Of a stretch of DNA of 64,000 nt, positions 36,471-48,632 are shown piece by piece (position 1 is the first letter of the stretch; each line of letters opens with the position of its first letter). Location of the stretch: contig OX485804.1 of assembly GCA_950295325.1 (NCBI GenBank), forward strand, positions 63,270,533 through 63,334,532. Direction: 5' to 3'. A model generated the notes under the pieces. That model saw only the letters and a list, made by a program, of their open reading frames with translations. It was not told the DNA's origin and did no database searches. The stretch is from Polytrichum commune. Taxonomy: Eukaryota; Streptophyta; Polytrichopsida; Polytrichales; Polytrichaceae. Position numbers and translations under genes: made by a program.

Positions 36471-36935
36471 TATATGATAGTCTAGTTCACATCCGCACAA
36501 ATTTATTTTAAAACAACAGAGTTTATTTTTCTACATAACAAAGAAATTCAACACTGATGCTAGAAATGCTTGAAAACAAAATGTGAAAGCTTGAGTGTTT
36601 AAGGGTTAATAAACTCATTTCTTGAATGAAAAGACATGTATCACAAAGACATGCTTGGTTGAAACCTATGACAAAGTTGATGTGCACAAAATAGGTTATG
36701 ATTTTCACCGACATGCAAAGTCTTCTTCAAACTACCATAACATCACTCAACCTCTCACTTCCTCTTCATTTTTAAAAGGAGACTGGAAGGTGAGAGGTTG
36801 ACACAAACGGGAAATATTTCCATTGACAACTACAAGAGCGTATATGAATGGACATGGTTAGCATGTTATTTTCCTAAGTTAGGGTTCCACTTGGGGCCCA
36901 ACCCAACTGAACATCAATCGACTATGTCTTCTTAA

Positions 36936-37413
36936 GGCCCACTTCACACATGAGACCAAGAGCCCGTGACCATTACACTTCAAGCACTCTCATTGGTGGA
37001 AAAGGTGGAGCCGGTCCAAGTTTGCTTCACACTACGCTTGAGGGACCAATGGAGTAGGTGAATGCAAGATGGATGTAAAGTCTACATGGGTTCCTACATG
37101 GAATCGAATGGATCATGTTTCATGGTCACTTGGACTATTTTCAAAAACCACCTCTTGAAGGTAGGTCTAACACAAAACCATTGGGAGACCATGGTACTCC
37201 GAACGCTCACAACCGTTGGTTTATTCTATTTTATCATGTGCGAGGACCCGCATGAATAGAAATTCATTGGAATAGCATTTGGTTGAGGGCCCAGTTATAT
37301 ATGACTTCACACTACATGATTTTGGAGGTGTATTGGGACGGCATTTGGACACTTTTCTTTTAGGCTCTCACAATTTCATGGTCACGGCTCTTGGCTCGTG
37401 TGTGAAGTGGACC
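36936..37413 (+). mobile_element. MITE with GGCCCACTTCACAC ends, TAA target copy, 478 bp
   Basis: Left end GGCCCACTTCACACATGAGA and right end ending TGTGTGAAGTGGACC are inverted repeats that extend through AAGAGCC..GTGACC. TAA flanks both sides (36933-36935, 37414-37416), which fits PIF/Harbinger. A diverged copy in the opposite orientation lies at 48633-49105. The open frame inside (37062-37259) is not conserved in the other copy and is not a gene. Confidence 0.85.
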
Positions 37414-37908
37414 TAAATACATTGAATACTAGTTTGCCAATCGCATGACATGTGTTTTTTTTCCCCCCGGAACACCGGTAACCTTGGCCACATTTAGTGA
37501 GTTGTCGGTGCTCAATGATAGTTTGTGAAAAATACTCGAACTAAATACACACAAAGTATGTATAGGCCAGGTCCAAAATCAAAGAGAGATAATGACCGAC
37601 AAAGTTCCCGGCCCAACAAAACATTTGATGTACAGTTGAGTAATGTTATGACATAGTACCAAATGAATATGATATTTTAATGGCTCAAAATAGTAAATGT
37701 ATGTATAGTGCAATTCTATTGAGGCGGCCACGATTCATGTCACGAGCCACAAACGGTGGTACATCAATTGACTACGGGAACCACTTTTGCAGTGCCTACT
37801 AATTACTTGAAATGATAGCCTAATGTCATATGAGTTTTTTCCTTAGAAGTTGCAGTGACTGTACATTTTGAGTTACATCGAAGTCTTTAAATGGAACGGA
37901 ACAATTAA

Positions 37909-38104
37909 GGGCCGCTTCACACTATGGCCGTCCAAGTCAAGAGGCCGGGGGATTGAATGGCCAAACTTTGTTGGCTCTGTCTGTAGGACAGAGACTATGC
38001 ATCAACTTCTTCGTTTCAAGAGCAAATTTCCTAACCACTTTGCATTCACACTTGGACGTTACTTGTTCTTGTTATTTTTGGTCCACTTTATTTAATGTGG
38101 ATGT

Positions 38105-38141
<37 letters not shown>

Positions 38142-38873
38142 GTATATGTATATATATAACACTATAATTGCTTCCTAAAATGCATTGAAAGAAATCTAGT
38201 TAACTATAGTTATTTCGGTAGTTCTTGATTATGTATTCTAAAAATTTTGGGTGATAAATCAGTAGCTTCAATCCTTGACCTGCATTTGAGAAGAAGGTGC
38301 ACAAAATCCAAGAAAAGTTTGGTATAGTAAATAGCCATGGATTGGCATGAGCAAAGTGAACAACTATAATTGTAGTCTTTCATAGTAAAGGACAGAGCCT
38401 CAGAGTTCTACCGTTTTCTTGTTGAGAGTGCAAAGAGATGGGTTGAAAATACATAGCCAATCAAATATAAGTATTGGAGCCTCCGGCCGGGCAGAGTGTG
38501 AAGCCTCCAAAGGCCAAGCCCAAAGTCCAAACCTATACCTAAGAAAGAAGGAGCATCCCACTTTAATCCTTGCTTAAAACAATCCCTCCAATCTAACGGC
38601 CAAGACCTTGTCGATTTTTTATTTATTTTTCATGAATAAAAATTGACGGCCTCGCGACCATAGTTTGGTTTCCATTCTTGTCCGACCCAAACTTCCTTCG
38701 AGAGTCCGTCACCTTGGTCAAAAAGTGTTGCCATGTACACATTTTGGAGAGCGACGGCCTTTGGACTCTGACCTCTAGTGTGAAGGGTCGAGAGGTCGAA
38801 TTCTTGGTTTCTTGCAATCTGATTGGTGGTAATCGACGGCCTCTCGACCTTCGGCCATAGTGTGAAGCGGCCC
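37909..38873. mobile_element. 965-bp element with GGGCCGCTTCACAC ends, TAA target copy
   Basis: Starts GGGCCGCTTCACACTATGGC and ends with the inverse GCCATAGTGTGAAGCGGCCC. The TAA flanks are at 37906-37908 and 38874-38876. A second inverted pair (AAGAGGCCG near the left, GGCCTCTCGACC near the right) lies inside. Its first 14 bases nearly match the ends of 36936-37413, so the two families probably used related transposases. The core holds a long TA run and no convincing frame. Confidence 0.85.
38107..38139. repeat. TA dinucleotide microsatellite
   Basis: Pure TA run of about 16 units inside the 965-bp element; likely to vary in length between individuals. Confidence 0.9.
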
Positions 38874-38919
38874 TAAGCATCAAAACGTTAAGGATGAGGG
38901 TAAGAATCTAGTCATGCAA

Positions 38920-39170
38920 AAAAAAACATGACTTGTTTTAACCACTAATCTACACATGGGCACGCGGGAGGGAGACCTATATGACTATTTACAAAGAAAA
39001 AGAACATAACACTTTGATAGTGAATATAAATGTACTTATGAACTCTAAAAATAATGAGGAAAATGACTACAACCTCGATTTAGATACGCTACTCATCTCA
39101 CACCAATCACATGTATCATGTCGTAGGCCCTTTTAGTGATTGCAAAACTAGATTGTCCTCTTTAGGCCCG
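38920..39170 (+). repeat. Fragment of the dispersed ATATTTGAGTGGT repeat family
   Basis: Contains CACTTTGATAGTGAATA, ATGAGGAAAATG and ACTCATCTCACACCAATC in the order of the fuller copies, that is, the right half of the element. Confidence 0.55.
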
Positions 39171-39199
39171 CTTACCTTCGTACTCACTCCAAAGTGATG

Positions 39200-39560
39200 G
39201 GTAACTTAAGTTTATGAATAGACTAATTGTTCCTTAAGATAGAAAATCCTTATTCAGTCACATTTCTTACTCGGACGCCTATATTTGAGGGGTATTCGGT
39301 TTGGTGTGGCTCCAAGAACAAATACCCAAAATACTTTTTTTTAATAATATGTACTCAAAATACGATAACCATTCTGAACTCAACAATCAACACAATTGAA
39401 GGACCCATATGACCATCCAATGAACGCGAAATTCCTCACTTTGATAATGAATAAGATGTTCATATGAGCTCCAAAAATCATGAGGAAAATGGCTACTACC
39501 ATGATTTGCATATGCTAACTATCTCGTACTAATCGCGTGTTTCACACCCATAGAGTAGTG
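39200..39560 (+). repeat. Near-complete copy of the dispersed ATATTTGAGTGGT repeat family
   Basis: Begins about GGACGCCTATATTTGAGGGG, followed by GTACTCAAAATACG, CATTCTGAACTCA, CACTTTGATAATGAATAAG, CATATGAGCTCCAAAAATC and CTAACTATCTCGTACTAAT. It is the best-preserved copy in the window for defining the family. No terminal inverted repeat was recognised. Confidence 0.6.
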
Positions 39561-40324
39561 GGCTCATTTGAAAAAGCAACATAAGAGAAGGTGCCATATT
39601 CTCCACACTTGGTGTAGTACTCCACAGCCGGCCTGGAATCTTGCACACGTAATTGGATGTGTCACGATTTCTTCTTGCAGGCTAACTTAGATTTTCATGG
39701 AACATGAAGCAATTCAGAAGCCAAAGGTGTAACTTAAGTGATGTCATGGCCGATTTCGTGGAACAATAGTTGCACTCTAGTGGTCGAATTCAACCCGAGA
39801 CCAACTATTCCCGAGAAAACAAAGAAAAAGAAATAGAAAAAGGAAATGTCCACGATTTCACAAGGATATGTGATGTTTGTTTACCAACTCTTTTTCATGG
39901 TTGCATGGTCATGGTCATGGACGTGGGGATGGTTCAATGCCTATTTTCATAGGTGGATTGTAGGTCAGTGTTGATTTGAAGGTGATTGTGTCGTATTGGG
40001 ATGGTAGTGAGTGGTTTTAGTCTAGTGAGACTGGCGCTTGGCTCTCTTCAAGTTTTGTTTTATTGAGTGTGATGTGTGTTAGGTAACGTGTGGCTATTTT
40101 TGAGAAAGTTTTTGTTAGATTATGGGTTTTGTTTGTGGGGATTTGGAAGTCCTGAAGGTGTTTTGGTAGTTGTTGTGTGTATGGCACCTGTAATTCTTGT
40201 TGTGATTACAACCTAGTTCTCCCATTTGGCCTTATGTTTCTTAGTATGCGCATTTGGATTGTGCCAAGTATATTATGTGTTTATATGCCAAGACATGCAT
40301 ACATAAGCATGTGCCTTCGGGCTA
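39561..40324. other. Intergenic sequence, nothing recognised
   Basis: Contains only short unsupported frames. No terminal repeats seen. Confidence 0.4.
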
Positions 40325-41099
40325 AACATAGGTAAAAGAAAGAAAGAAAAACATTTAGAGGGTAAATTGAATATTTGATGAATACTCAAAGTCAAACCAT
40401 AGCTTCCTTCAACCAATCCTTAGGCCCTATGTATAACGACCATGCATATGATGTGGACCCCACCTTCATTGCCTAGAACCAACACAATATCGTTGGGTAC
40501 TAGACCCAAGGTAGATCAAAGCCAAACTAATATATATTTTTGGCATAAATTGAAAATTCAATTACAAGAAAATGAACCAAAACACAACCACCTCCAAAGA
40601 ACCAACACAACCCAAGGAGAAATTCAAAGCCCAACTAGTAACGTTGCGCAAAGCCACATGGCCACCCCTATGACCCCACCCACTTCACTTGCAAAACCGT
40701 CACCTTGCATCCCATGTACCAATCCCCTTGCATTCCAAGATTAGACCCCCCTTTTATTCCTAGAACCAACCTCTTTTGTGCTTTGTGGGCCCACATCCTT
40801 GGCTTTGTAAATAACATGCGAAAACCAATCCCCCCCGCCACCCCATGTATAGAATGACTAGAACAAGCACTGACAAGCGACCCAAAACCCACATTGAACC
40901 AACCCGAGATAGAGTGGAGCCTTTATTTACCCTACATGAAGGTGGTGGAGGCTGCTATGAGGTGGAGCCACTAATGGCACCTAAAACTGTCACTCCGTGG
41001 GCCCGGGCACTCATACGCCATCGGGAATGGTTCAAGTTAGTGTTGGCAATTGGGAGGCGTTATTAGGTGTTGGTTCCGGGTAGGTTGATTTTAGCACCC
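40325..41099. mobile_element. Second copy of the GGTAGAGGGTGC element, left end missing
   Basis: Matches the interior and right end of 34876-35586 (for example CATTGCCTAGAACCAACACA, GTTGGGTACTAGACCCAAG and GCGCAAAGCCACATGGCCAC) and ends TTTTAGCACCCTCTACC. An extra segment of about 110 bases near 40527-40640 repeats ACCAACACAACC-like text. The left terminal repeat was not found, so the copy is truncated or rearranged. Confidence 0.65.
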
Positions 41100-44000
41100 T
41101 CTACCTTTGTTGTCCTCCCTAAAAAACCTACTAAGAGCATGTGACCATTCATTGTTTGTGATAAACAAACCACAATCTCAATTATTTTGAAAGATTGTGG
41201 AAGCCTTATTTCGTGACCGCACTAAAAGACAACCACCAACACATTATTATGTTTCAACATCCTTCATTATATTGTGTACATCTAATTCTTTCAAGGTTCT
41301 TCTGTTAAAATTGCAACAACAATTACATATGTTGTTGGGTGATATTGATCAAAGAGAGATATCCAAATCATAGCTGGGTTGCGACATCTTCGGATTGCAT
41401 ATCATAATAATGAACTATCCATATTCCACATTATTCGCTATTGCACCCATGGCATGAAATTGTGGTTTTCCCCTTTAAATGCTAGCCATGATCACATCTT
41501 TCAAATGCTTGAACTCCAAAGAAGATATAATAGATAGGATATGATTTTGGATTTTAGAAATGGAAATTAATTTTGTTCACATTTTATTTTTCTTAATTGG
41601 TTTACAAATGGCCTTTCTACCATTTCGCAAGGATTTCAAAGCAGTTTTGAAAACCCCCAAATAATTTGAAATTGATCAACTTCGTGATGAGATGACTAAT
41701 ATCAATATTTGTGTACCTTTAAGTTTCTGTCACAATTTTGTTTATTTTTCTCAAATGGTTTACAAGTGGCCCTCGCAACACTTCTTAAGTTTTCAAAGCA
41801 ATTTCAAAAACCATGCAAAGATCTGAAGTTGGTTACCTTGGTGCCGAGATGCCCAATATCAACAATTGAGTGCCTCTAAATTTCTCTCACAATTTGGTCC
41901 TTGGAATATTAGTATTTAGGTTGGAAGGGATTTCTTCCTTGTTTGTGGTTGTAGTACGGGTTGTCGTTATGTAAGCAATTAGTTCCAAGAAGTTTTGGAG
42001 AGACAAGACTTATGACGAAGACCTTCATTTTCCCTAATAACTAGAAGTATCTACCTCGTTAGAGTTAGAGTTAAGAGGACTAAGTTGGTCAACGCCTCAA
42101 TATCACTATTGCTAAAGACCCACCCTCTGTAGTATAGTGTAGTAATCTTGGTCAAATACCCATGGTACCCTACTCTTTATAAAAAAAATGTGACGACCTC
42201 ATTATAGATACATGAATGGTATTTAACAAAAATGACATTATTATAGATACATGAATGGTATTTAACAAAAACGACATTAGTCCAACACTAGTTATAGTGT
42301 TGCCGGTATAGTAGGAAGTTAATAAGAAGATATATTGAATAACTAGCATATAGATATGGTTGTAAGTAGGTCAAATTATGAGGTAGTACATCTTTAAACC
42401 TTAAAAAATAGGATCACTAGTAACATGGTATTAATAAGGTCTACGTAGTAGGATAATGTATACCAGAAGGGGTAGCTAACATGGGTAGTAAAGAATTCTA
42501 TTAGAGATACCGACCTTTTCAATTAGGAAACTAAATATGTCATGGAGGGGTGGACAAGGGAAAAAAAAGAAAAAAAATTCACAATCTTAATAGAGGCATT
42601 CACTAAATTGGGATCATTTATAGATGCTTATGCATCTACATGTGAATTTAACAATATATATTTGTAAATTTTAAACACTGCATATAATCTCTATGTCTTT
42701 GTGGATCGCACGTGCATTTATTCATGCTTGTTGGTGTAGTAGTGTTACTTCATCGCATTCAAGAGAGGCTCTGTCACATTCAATGTCATCTTGACATCGT
42801 CATACAATACTCTATCCTCACCTCATAGTGGTGGCTCAATGATGAAGATGATCTCCCTCGATGATGATGAGGAACATTTTTGGAAATTTTTCATGAAATC
42901 TTGATGGAGTATGTGAGTTTTCCATTTGTTTCATGTTTGTTCGATTATGAAATCATTCAACACGTTATTATTCAATAATGAATGTTGACCCTCTGAGTTG
43001 TTTTTTTAGCTTTAATTTTTTTTTAAATAAATGAAAAATGAAATATCCCCTTCCTCTTGCATAATTAATCCATTACATACAAAGGGGGTCACAAAGGTTG
43101 TGAATCCAACCTCAACACCATCACATTATAGGAGATCGTTGGGTTATGATCATTGCATCGTGCCATTTGTAGATGTCGAGGCAAAGGAGTGTATTGAACA
43201 TGTTAGTGACAAAGAGGAGAGGTAATGGAGGACTATAGGGGTAGTTACGGAGCTTCTATGCATGGTTCTACATTGACTACATTGAATGTGCTCATTACTT
43301 TGCGGACATTGATATGTGTGAGTAATTTCCTCTTGTACTTTCATTTGTGTCCAAATAGTTCAATTTCTAAGTTTTCCGCAATGCCTCCATAAATTCATAC
43401 CCCAAACCTACATGAACTCCATAATCATAGTCTAGAGCATGTTCAATACTTGGAATGTGGTTGATTTTTATTTTTATTTTTAAATAAAGAAAGTGAAGGT
43501 TGAATCTAACAACAATGTTAACAATCGTTTCCAAACTCTCAAGCCAAGCTTTGTGGTGGTTGATTTTAAGAGTAAAGCAAGGCATTCATTAGATTGATTG
43601 CACTTTGTGTGAACTTCCCACTCATGGTATTTATAAACAAAGATGTTATCATTTATGCCAAAATACCACGGTTATAAGATACTAGTGGACGTATCTCCAA
43701 ATATTTTGCCAACCTCACTGCTCACAAGTTACCACTCACATGTTAGTACACCGCGATGGCGTATCCAGGTAGGAGGGAGAATGCTTCTTAAATACATCAA
43801 TAACTTACAAACAATATAGGGAGAAGTACAACCTACCACTCAAACGCTTCATAAAGTATGTGTGTGTTTTGTGGACACTTACCTTTTTGTGACTCGCTAT
43901 CATGTATAGCTCGAGGAATTGATAGGACTTCAAGCACAATAAGTTGGCCTCCATTATGATTCCATGCATTATTATATTATACGTTTTGATTCCAAGATTC

Positions 44001-44482
44001 CAAGAGCACACAAACGTCAATCACCATTTTCCCACCAACATTCATTGTCCCATTCTTGAAAGCAAATCATGAAGCACTATGAACTCTTCCACTCACCGAC
44101 CGAACGGGCCCTACATGTGGAGATAGAAGAGCCCACATTAAGCACACATTCCTTAAATCATGGTATGCATTGCTCTTGATTTATTACCAAGTAACGCATG
44201 GGTGTCGACACTAATTTTGGCATGCAAGATTCATTTTGGAAGTGCTTTGTGTAACGTCTTCCATGGTTTGATTCGAAACCGCTAAGATGCACCCAAAAGG
44301 TCCTCGAATCACTCATGGTTGCCTTGTGTGCCTTTGTCTCCTTCATAGCTATGAACTAACGTCTCTTCATCCATAATCAAGTTACATCCTAAGAGTTAGG
44401 TCTCCCTAAAACGTCATATGACGGTCGACGGGTCCGCAAGCTCCAAGTTCACCACGGTCACCCAATTTAACGTACATAGTAA
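41100..44482. other. AT-rich gene-poor stretch
   Basis: No supportable gene. The only structure I see is a short tandem duplication at 42195-42284 (listed separately). Short frames around 43031-43344 overlap on both strands and lack motifs. Confidence 0.4.
42195..42284 (+). repeat. Short tandem duplication, unit about 45 bp
   Basis: The block ATTATAGATACATGAATGGT plus ATTTAACAAAAA(T/C)GACATTA occurs twice in a row with almost no change. Confidence 0.85.
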
Positions 44483-45056
44483 GGGTTGGTTTACACCATG
44501 AACCATGAAGTCGGACCATGGAAGATGGCCTTTGTCCATGGTCCGACTTCCATGGTCCAACTTTCATGGTTTGGTTTCTTCAAAAACCAATCTACAAAAC
44601 TTTTTGGGCCCTTCACTAAGTGTAAACCGAATGTGGACCAAGAAGAATGACCATGCACCCAAAAGTGAACGTGTTGATTTTTTTAATATATGCCCAAAAA
44701 AGGCAGTTTTGAAGAAAAAATAAATCAAGTTTGACCATTCTCTTGTCTTCATCTTCTCTTCCCCAAAAAAAATTTCATAATTTTTTTTATCATAACAATA
44801 TTTCTTTGCCACGTGCCCTTGCCTTTTCCTACCATAGCACCTCGTTCGCCTCTCCCACTGCAAAACCCGTTGGGACCATGTGAATATGGATAATGCAGGC
44901 CTTAACATATGCCTTTGGAGGACCTCAAACTCCATGGTCACTCTAACACTTATTCCTCGGCGTAAACCGAAGTGTCCACCGGGACGAGTTCAACAATCAA
45001 TCACAAATTTTCCAAAGCCCTGGGACAACTTCGTGGTCCATGGTGTGAACAACCCC
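44483..45056. mobile_element. MITE with GGGTTGGTTTACACCATG ends, about 574 bp
   Basis: Left end GGGTTGGTTTACACCATGAA and right end, ending TGGTGTGAACAACCCC, are imperfect inverted repeats of about 27 bases. TAA precedes the left end (44480-44482); the right flank is TTC, so the target copy is not proven. Just inside the left end a perfect hairpin pairs GTCGGACCATGG with its inverse. Probably another PIF/Harbinger-like MITE. Confidence 0.65.
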
Positions 45057-45097
45057 TTCTTCGACACTTTACACCGAAAGAGGCAACCACCTCGTAC

Positions 45098-45238
45098 AGA
45101 ACACTATCCATAACAATGTTCTGTGGGACAAACAATACTTTGCATAATATTCCCGACACTCAATCTGAATGTGGAGAATATTCCGCAAAATACTATCAGT
45201 CGTCCCACAAAACATTGTTATGGATCTGAATAATGTTA
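45098..45238 (-). repeat. Small foldback element, left end truncated
   Basis: Right end GTTATGGATCTGAATAATGTTATG pairs with the mirror sequence seen intact at 51427. The left part begins at ATCCATAACAATGTTCTG. The middle carries paired ATATTCCGCAAAATA and AATACTTTGCATAATATTC blocks. Confidence 0.65.
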
Positions 45239-45758
45239 TGTATATACATAGTATATACATAGTAGCGAGAGGTGCCTAATGAACGTTTTAAACAATCATT
45301 GGATCTCAAGCGGCCCGTGTGTATATATATAAGAAGGAGCCTGACAAGTGTCAAATGTATGGATCCCCGTTCCCACACCCCAATTTCAAAAGCCCCTCAA
45401 TTACGACCTGTCCCCGAAACCCTCCAAAGTCAGCATGCAGGGGTCTAGTCTACACATGAACGTTTTCGGAGTCAAACTTTGCTGTTGGGGAAAGAGAGTC
45501 TGACCCCATCATCCCATGATTCTTCATCATCAATTGGGCTATTTTAGGTCATTCACATGTTCTATATAATTATTTTTTTAACACATTCTTAACATATGTT
45601 CCAGTTTGAATTTGGTGCGAAGGGGTGACTCACCTGGGAGCCCCTGCTCACCAGTTTATAAAGATGTAAGATGTGTGGATTTCTATTACTAGGTCTTTTG
45701 GGTTCCTAATTCCAAGAAACGTTGTTTTCGGATATGGTGACTCGTCAAGTGGCCCTAA
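45239..45758. other. Intergenic sequence before the tandem MITE pair
   Basis: No gene recognised. Contains GTATATACATAGTATATACA, a short direct repeat of TATATACATAG. Confidence 0.4.
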
Positions 45759-46185
45759 GGGCATCCCCAGGAGAGATAGTAAGCAACCCGCCAAAAATAA
45801 TATATTATATGGTGTTTAGGGTGTTTGGGGAGCCCTCCATCTTGGGCGGGGCCGCTCATCTTGAGTCAGAGCCCACCAAAGCCTAGGCATACCCCCGGTA
45901 TAATTAGGAAGCAATCAATAAGACAACGACACCTATTATCTGACATGGGATAAAGTAGGATATCGGAGTATCTGATATTAAAGTAATCTCTTGGCGGGCC
46001 GGAGGAGGGCCGCCATATGAACCATTTATGGCGTTGGAAGGCCTTTACTATACCCGGGCCGGTTCTAAATTATGCCGGACCGGACATTGGTGGGGCTCAA
46101 TTTATGCCGGTACCGCCACCTAAGAACCCGGGATGCCCCATTTTTGGCGTTGGCATGCCCTATGGCGAGGCTGCTGGGGACGCCC
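45759..46185 (+). mobile_element. PIF/Harbinger-like MITE, copy 1 of a tandem pair (427 bp)
   Basis: Starts GGGCATCCCCAG and ends CTGGGGACGCCC, a 12-base inverted repeat with one difference. TAA precedes it (45756-45758) and follows it (46186-46188). The second TAA is also the left target copy of the next element. The first 7 bases match the end of the 516-bp foldback MITE, suggesting the same transposase group. A frame with NHLWRWKAFT is present in both copies but is too short to be a transposase. Confidence 0.9.
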
Positions 46186-46188
46186 TAA

Positions 46189-46615
46189 GGGCATCCCCAG
46201 GAGAGATAGAAAGCAACCCGTCAAAAATAATATATTATATGGTGTTTAGGGTGTTTGGGGAGCCCTCCATCTTGGGCGGGGCAGCTCATCTTGAGTTAGA
46301 GCCCACCAAAGCCTAGGCATACCCCCGGTATAATTAGGAAGCAATCAATAAGACAACGACACCTATTATCTGACATGGGATAAAGTAGGATATCGGAGTA
46401 TCTGATATTAAAGTAATCTCTTGGCGGGCCGGAGGAGGGTCGCCATATGAACCATTTATGGCGTTGGAAGGCCTTTACTATACCCGGGCCGGTTCTAAAT
46501 TATGCCGGACCGGACATTGGTGGGGCTCAATTTATGCCGGTACCGCCACCTAAGAACCCGGGATGCCCCATTTTTGGCGTTGGCATACCCCATGGCGAGG
46601 CTGCTGGGGACGCTC
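46189..46615 (+). mobile_element. PIF/Harbinger-like MITE, copy 2 of a tandem pair (427 bp)
   Basis: Same length and orientation as copy 1, differing at only about eight or nine positions (for example TAAGC versus AAAGC near the start and CGCTC versus CGCCC at the end). TAA flanks at 46186-46188 and 46616-46618. The right end has one extra substitution, which may impair it. Confidence 0.9.
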
Positions 46616-46618
46616 TAA

Positions 46619-47339
46619 GGCAAGGTCGAGTAGAGGCAACCACAACCGATCACGAAAGAGGTTATGTGCAAGATTTGGGAAAGTGTAAGGTGGTGCAAAT
46701 TTTTCTCATGTAGGAAGGAAGATAGGGCTTTGGAGGGTTCCGCATTCTTTCGGTAGTTTTGATCTTGTAAATTGAATTTTATGATGGATTTTTGAAGTCA
46801 GAAGTTGGCATGAACATATTTCCAATGTTTGGCGTTTGCCGTAACTGCTCATTTCATATGCTCGATCCTCCTCACTTTAGCACTCAAAAACTAGGCCATG
46901 TGTCATGGCACTATTGGTTCCGGCTTGATTGAGGATTTGTCCCACCTTAATTGAACTTCCGGTACCATGTAGATTGTCGACGGGGTCCTGATCGGGAGAA
47001 GGTGCCTCTATTATAGACGCGTATTATTTGGATGTTTCTCTTTGCACCCACTTCCTCGTAGGAAGTGAACCACACAATTAGTGCGAGATGAATAAAGCGC
47101 GTGGGTGTTAGTTGGTTCTTTTTTCATGGTCTCCAACTTCTACTAATTAGATTTACAAAATGAATCTCTTGTTGCATTAGCAAATCTACGGTGAAACATT
47201 TGCAAAAAAAACATATTGGAAATCGGGCCTCCCTTGATTTAGTGATGATTATCAAAAGTGCATGTTTGTTAATTTCTTGACTCGATACATAGATCCTCCC
47301 CATTGTGTTCACTATTGAGTGCATAGTAGTGATTAGTAT
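46619..47339. other. Intergenic sequence, nothing recognised
   Basis: No supportable frame or repeat between the tandem MITEs and the dispersed repeat. Confidence 0.4.
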
Positions 47340-47720
47340 TTGAAGACGTAGTCCATTTTCTTTTAACCATGTGTCTTTCTGATGTTTGCTCTTTGATCCT
47401 CATCGATTCAAATACCAATCAAATCTAGGGGCCTGATTAAGAAAGTGAGCCACTTAAGACCCATCCACCTTAGCAAATCCAAATCATGTCCGTAGTCGTT
47501 GCTTCATAATTTTTGGAGCTCGACATACGAATACCATATTCATAATCAAAGTGAAGATTCCTATCCTCATTAACCGGTCATATAGGTGCCTCCACTCATG
47601 TTGACTGTTGAACCTTTTAATAATTACAATATTTTGAACACGTAATCCAACCTCTTTTAAACACATGTCTTTTGGTGTCCGTTCTTAGATTTACACCTAA
47701 CAATATACCACTCAAATATA
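47340..47720 (-). repeat. Dispersed ATATTTGAGTGGT family, inverted, two joined pieces
   Basis: Reading the reverse strand gives GGACACCTATATTTGAGTGG near 47710, then TGAATATGGTATTCG and GAGCTCC-like text. A second partial start occurs near 47410. AAGACCCATCCACCTTAGC at about 47457 also occurs in the intron 4 copy. Confidence 0.5.
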
Positions 47721-47879
47721 GGTGTCCAAATTACTGTTGTGTTGGAATTATTAAACACGTCTACCTTAGTTGACAAAATTCTCAATTCTACTTTACCCAG
47801 TTGAACTCAACCAACTTTCGTGTCTAATGTTGATGACTTATGGGAGCATTCAAGTTTGGTCATTATGTTTCTATTAAGT

Positions 47880-48220
47880 CAACTCATTAGGGTGGGTGGG
47901 TCTTAAATGGTTACTTTTTCTCATTCTCACACTTCCCCCAGGATTTTATTTTAAAGACGTGATTAGCCATTTTCCTTATAATTTTCAGAGTTCACAATAA
48001 TATGCAATTCTCTATCAAAGTTTATCTTTCTCCTTAATTTGCCATACATATATATTCCCTCCATTTTCTGACTATTAAATCTAGAATAGGTTATAAACAA
48101 AAATGAGCACATTGTTCAAATCTTTATATTAAAAAAATTGTGTCATTTTGATGTCCTTTTAAAATTCATACCCAATCACACACCACTCAAAATATAGGAT
48201 GTCTGATCAAGACAATGAAT
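47880..48220 (-). repeat. Dispersed ATATTTGAGTGGT family, inverted copy
   Basis: Includes GGGTCTTAAATGGTTAC at its left and CACACCACTCAAAATATAGG at its right, the inverse of the family start. Internal blocks are diverged. Confidence 0.5.
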
Positions 48221-48501
48221 TGAATTAGGTTTGCTTATCTTACTAGGTACATTGCGCAATCAACTTGTCAAGCGTGGGGTCAAGCATAAGCCAAATTCTA
48301 TTTGAAATTATACTATGTTTATTCTCACATCAGAGCACTGCACTGACAAATTCAAGCAAAAACACTCGGGTGATTCAGTGTATTGATATTATTAGAACGG
48401 AATGGTTGATAGCAACCGAATAATATTCTGTTGACAAACATTAACTCATTCCTAATTAACCCAACTTCACTTACGCTGACGAGGACGAGAAACCTTGCCC
48501 C

Positions 48502-48529
48502 CAACAACAACAACAACAACAACAACAAC
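48502..48529. repeat. CAA trinucleotide microsatellite
   Basis: About nine CAA units in a row; intergenic. Confidence 0.9.
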
Positions 48530-48632
48530 TTAAGTTCATTAAATAGTGATAAAATTAACCACTTAAGCTCACTTAAATTAACCTTATTAGCCTCACGCTC
48601 CAAGCCATACAAGGTGGTGAGAAGGTGACTTG

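Noticed and set aside
37062-37259. Small gene with MQDGCKVYMGSY and its look-alike at 48827-49075
   Set aside because: Both are the interiors of inverted copies of one MITE; the frame is not preserved at matching ends and has no independent support.
46017-46713. Paired frames starting NHLWRWKAFT
   Set aside because: They are the interior of the two 427-bp MITEs; too short for a transposase and without a DDE pattern.
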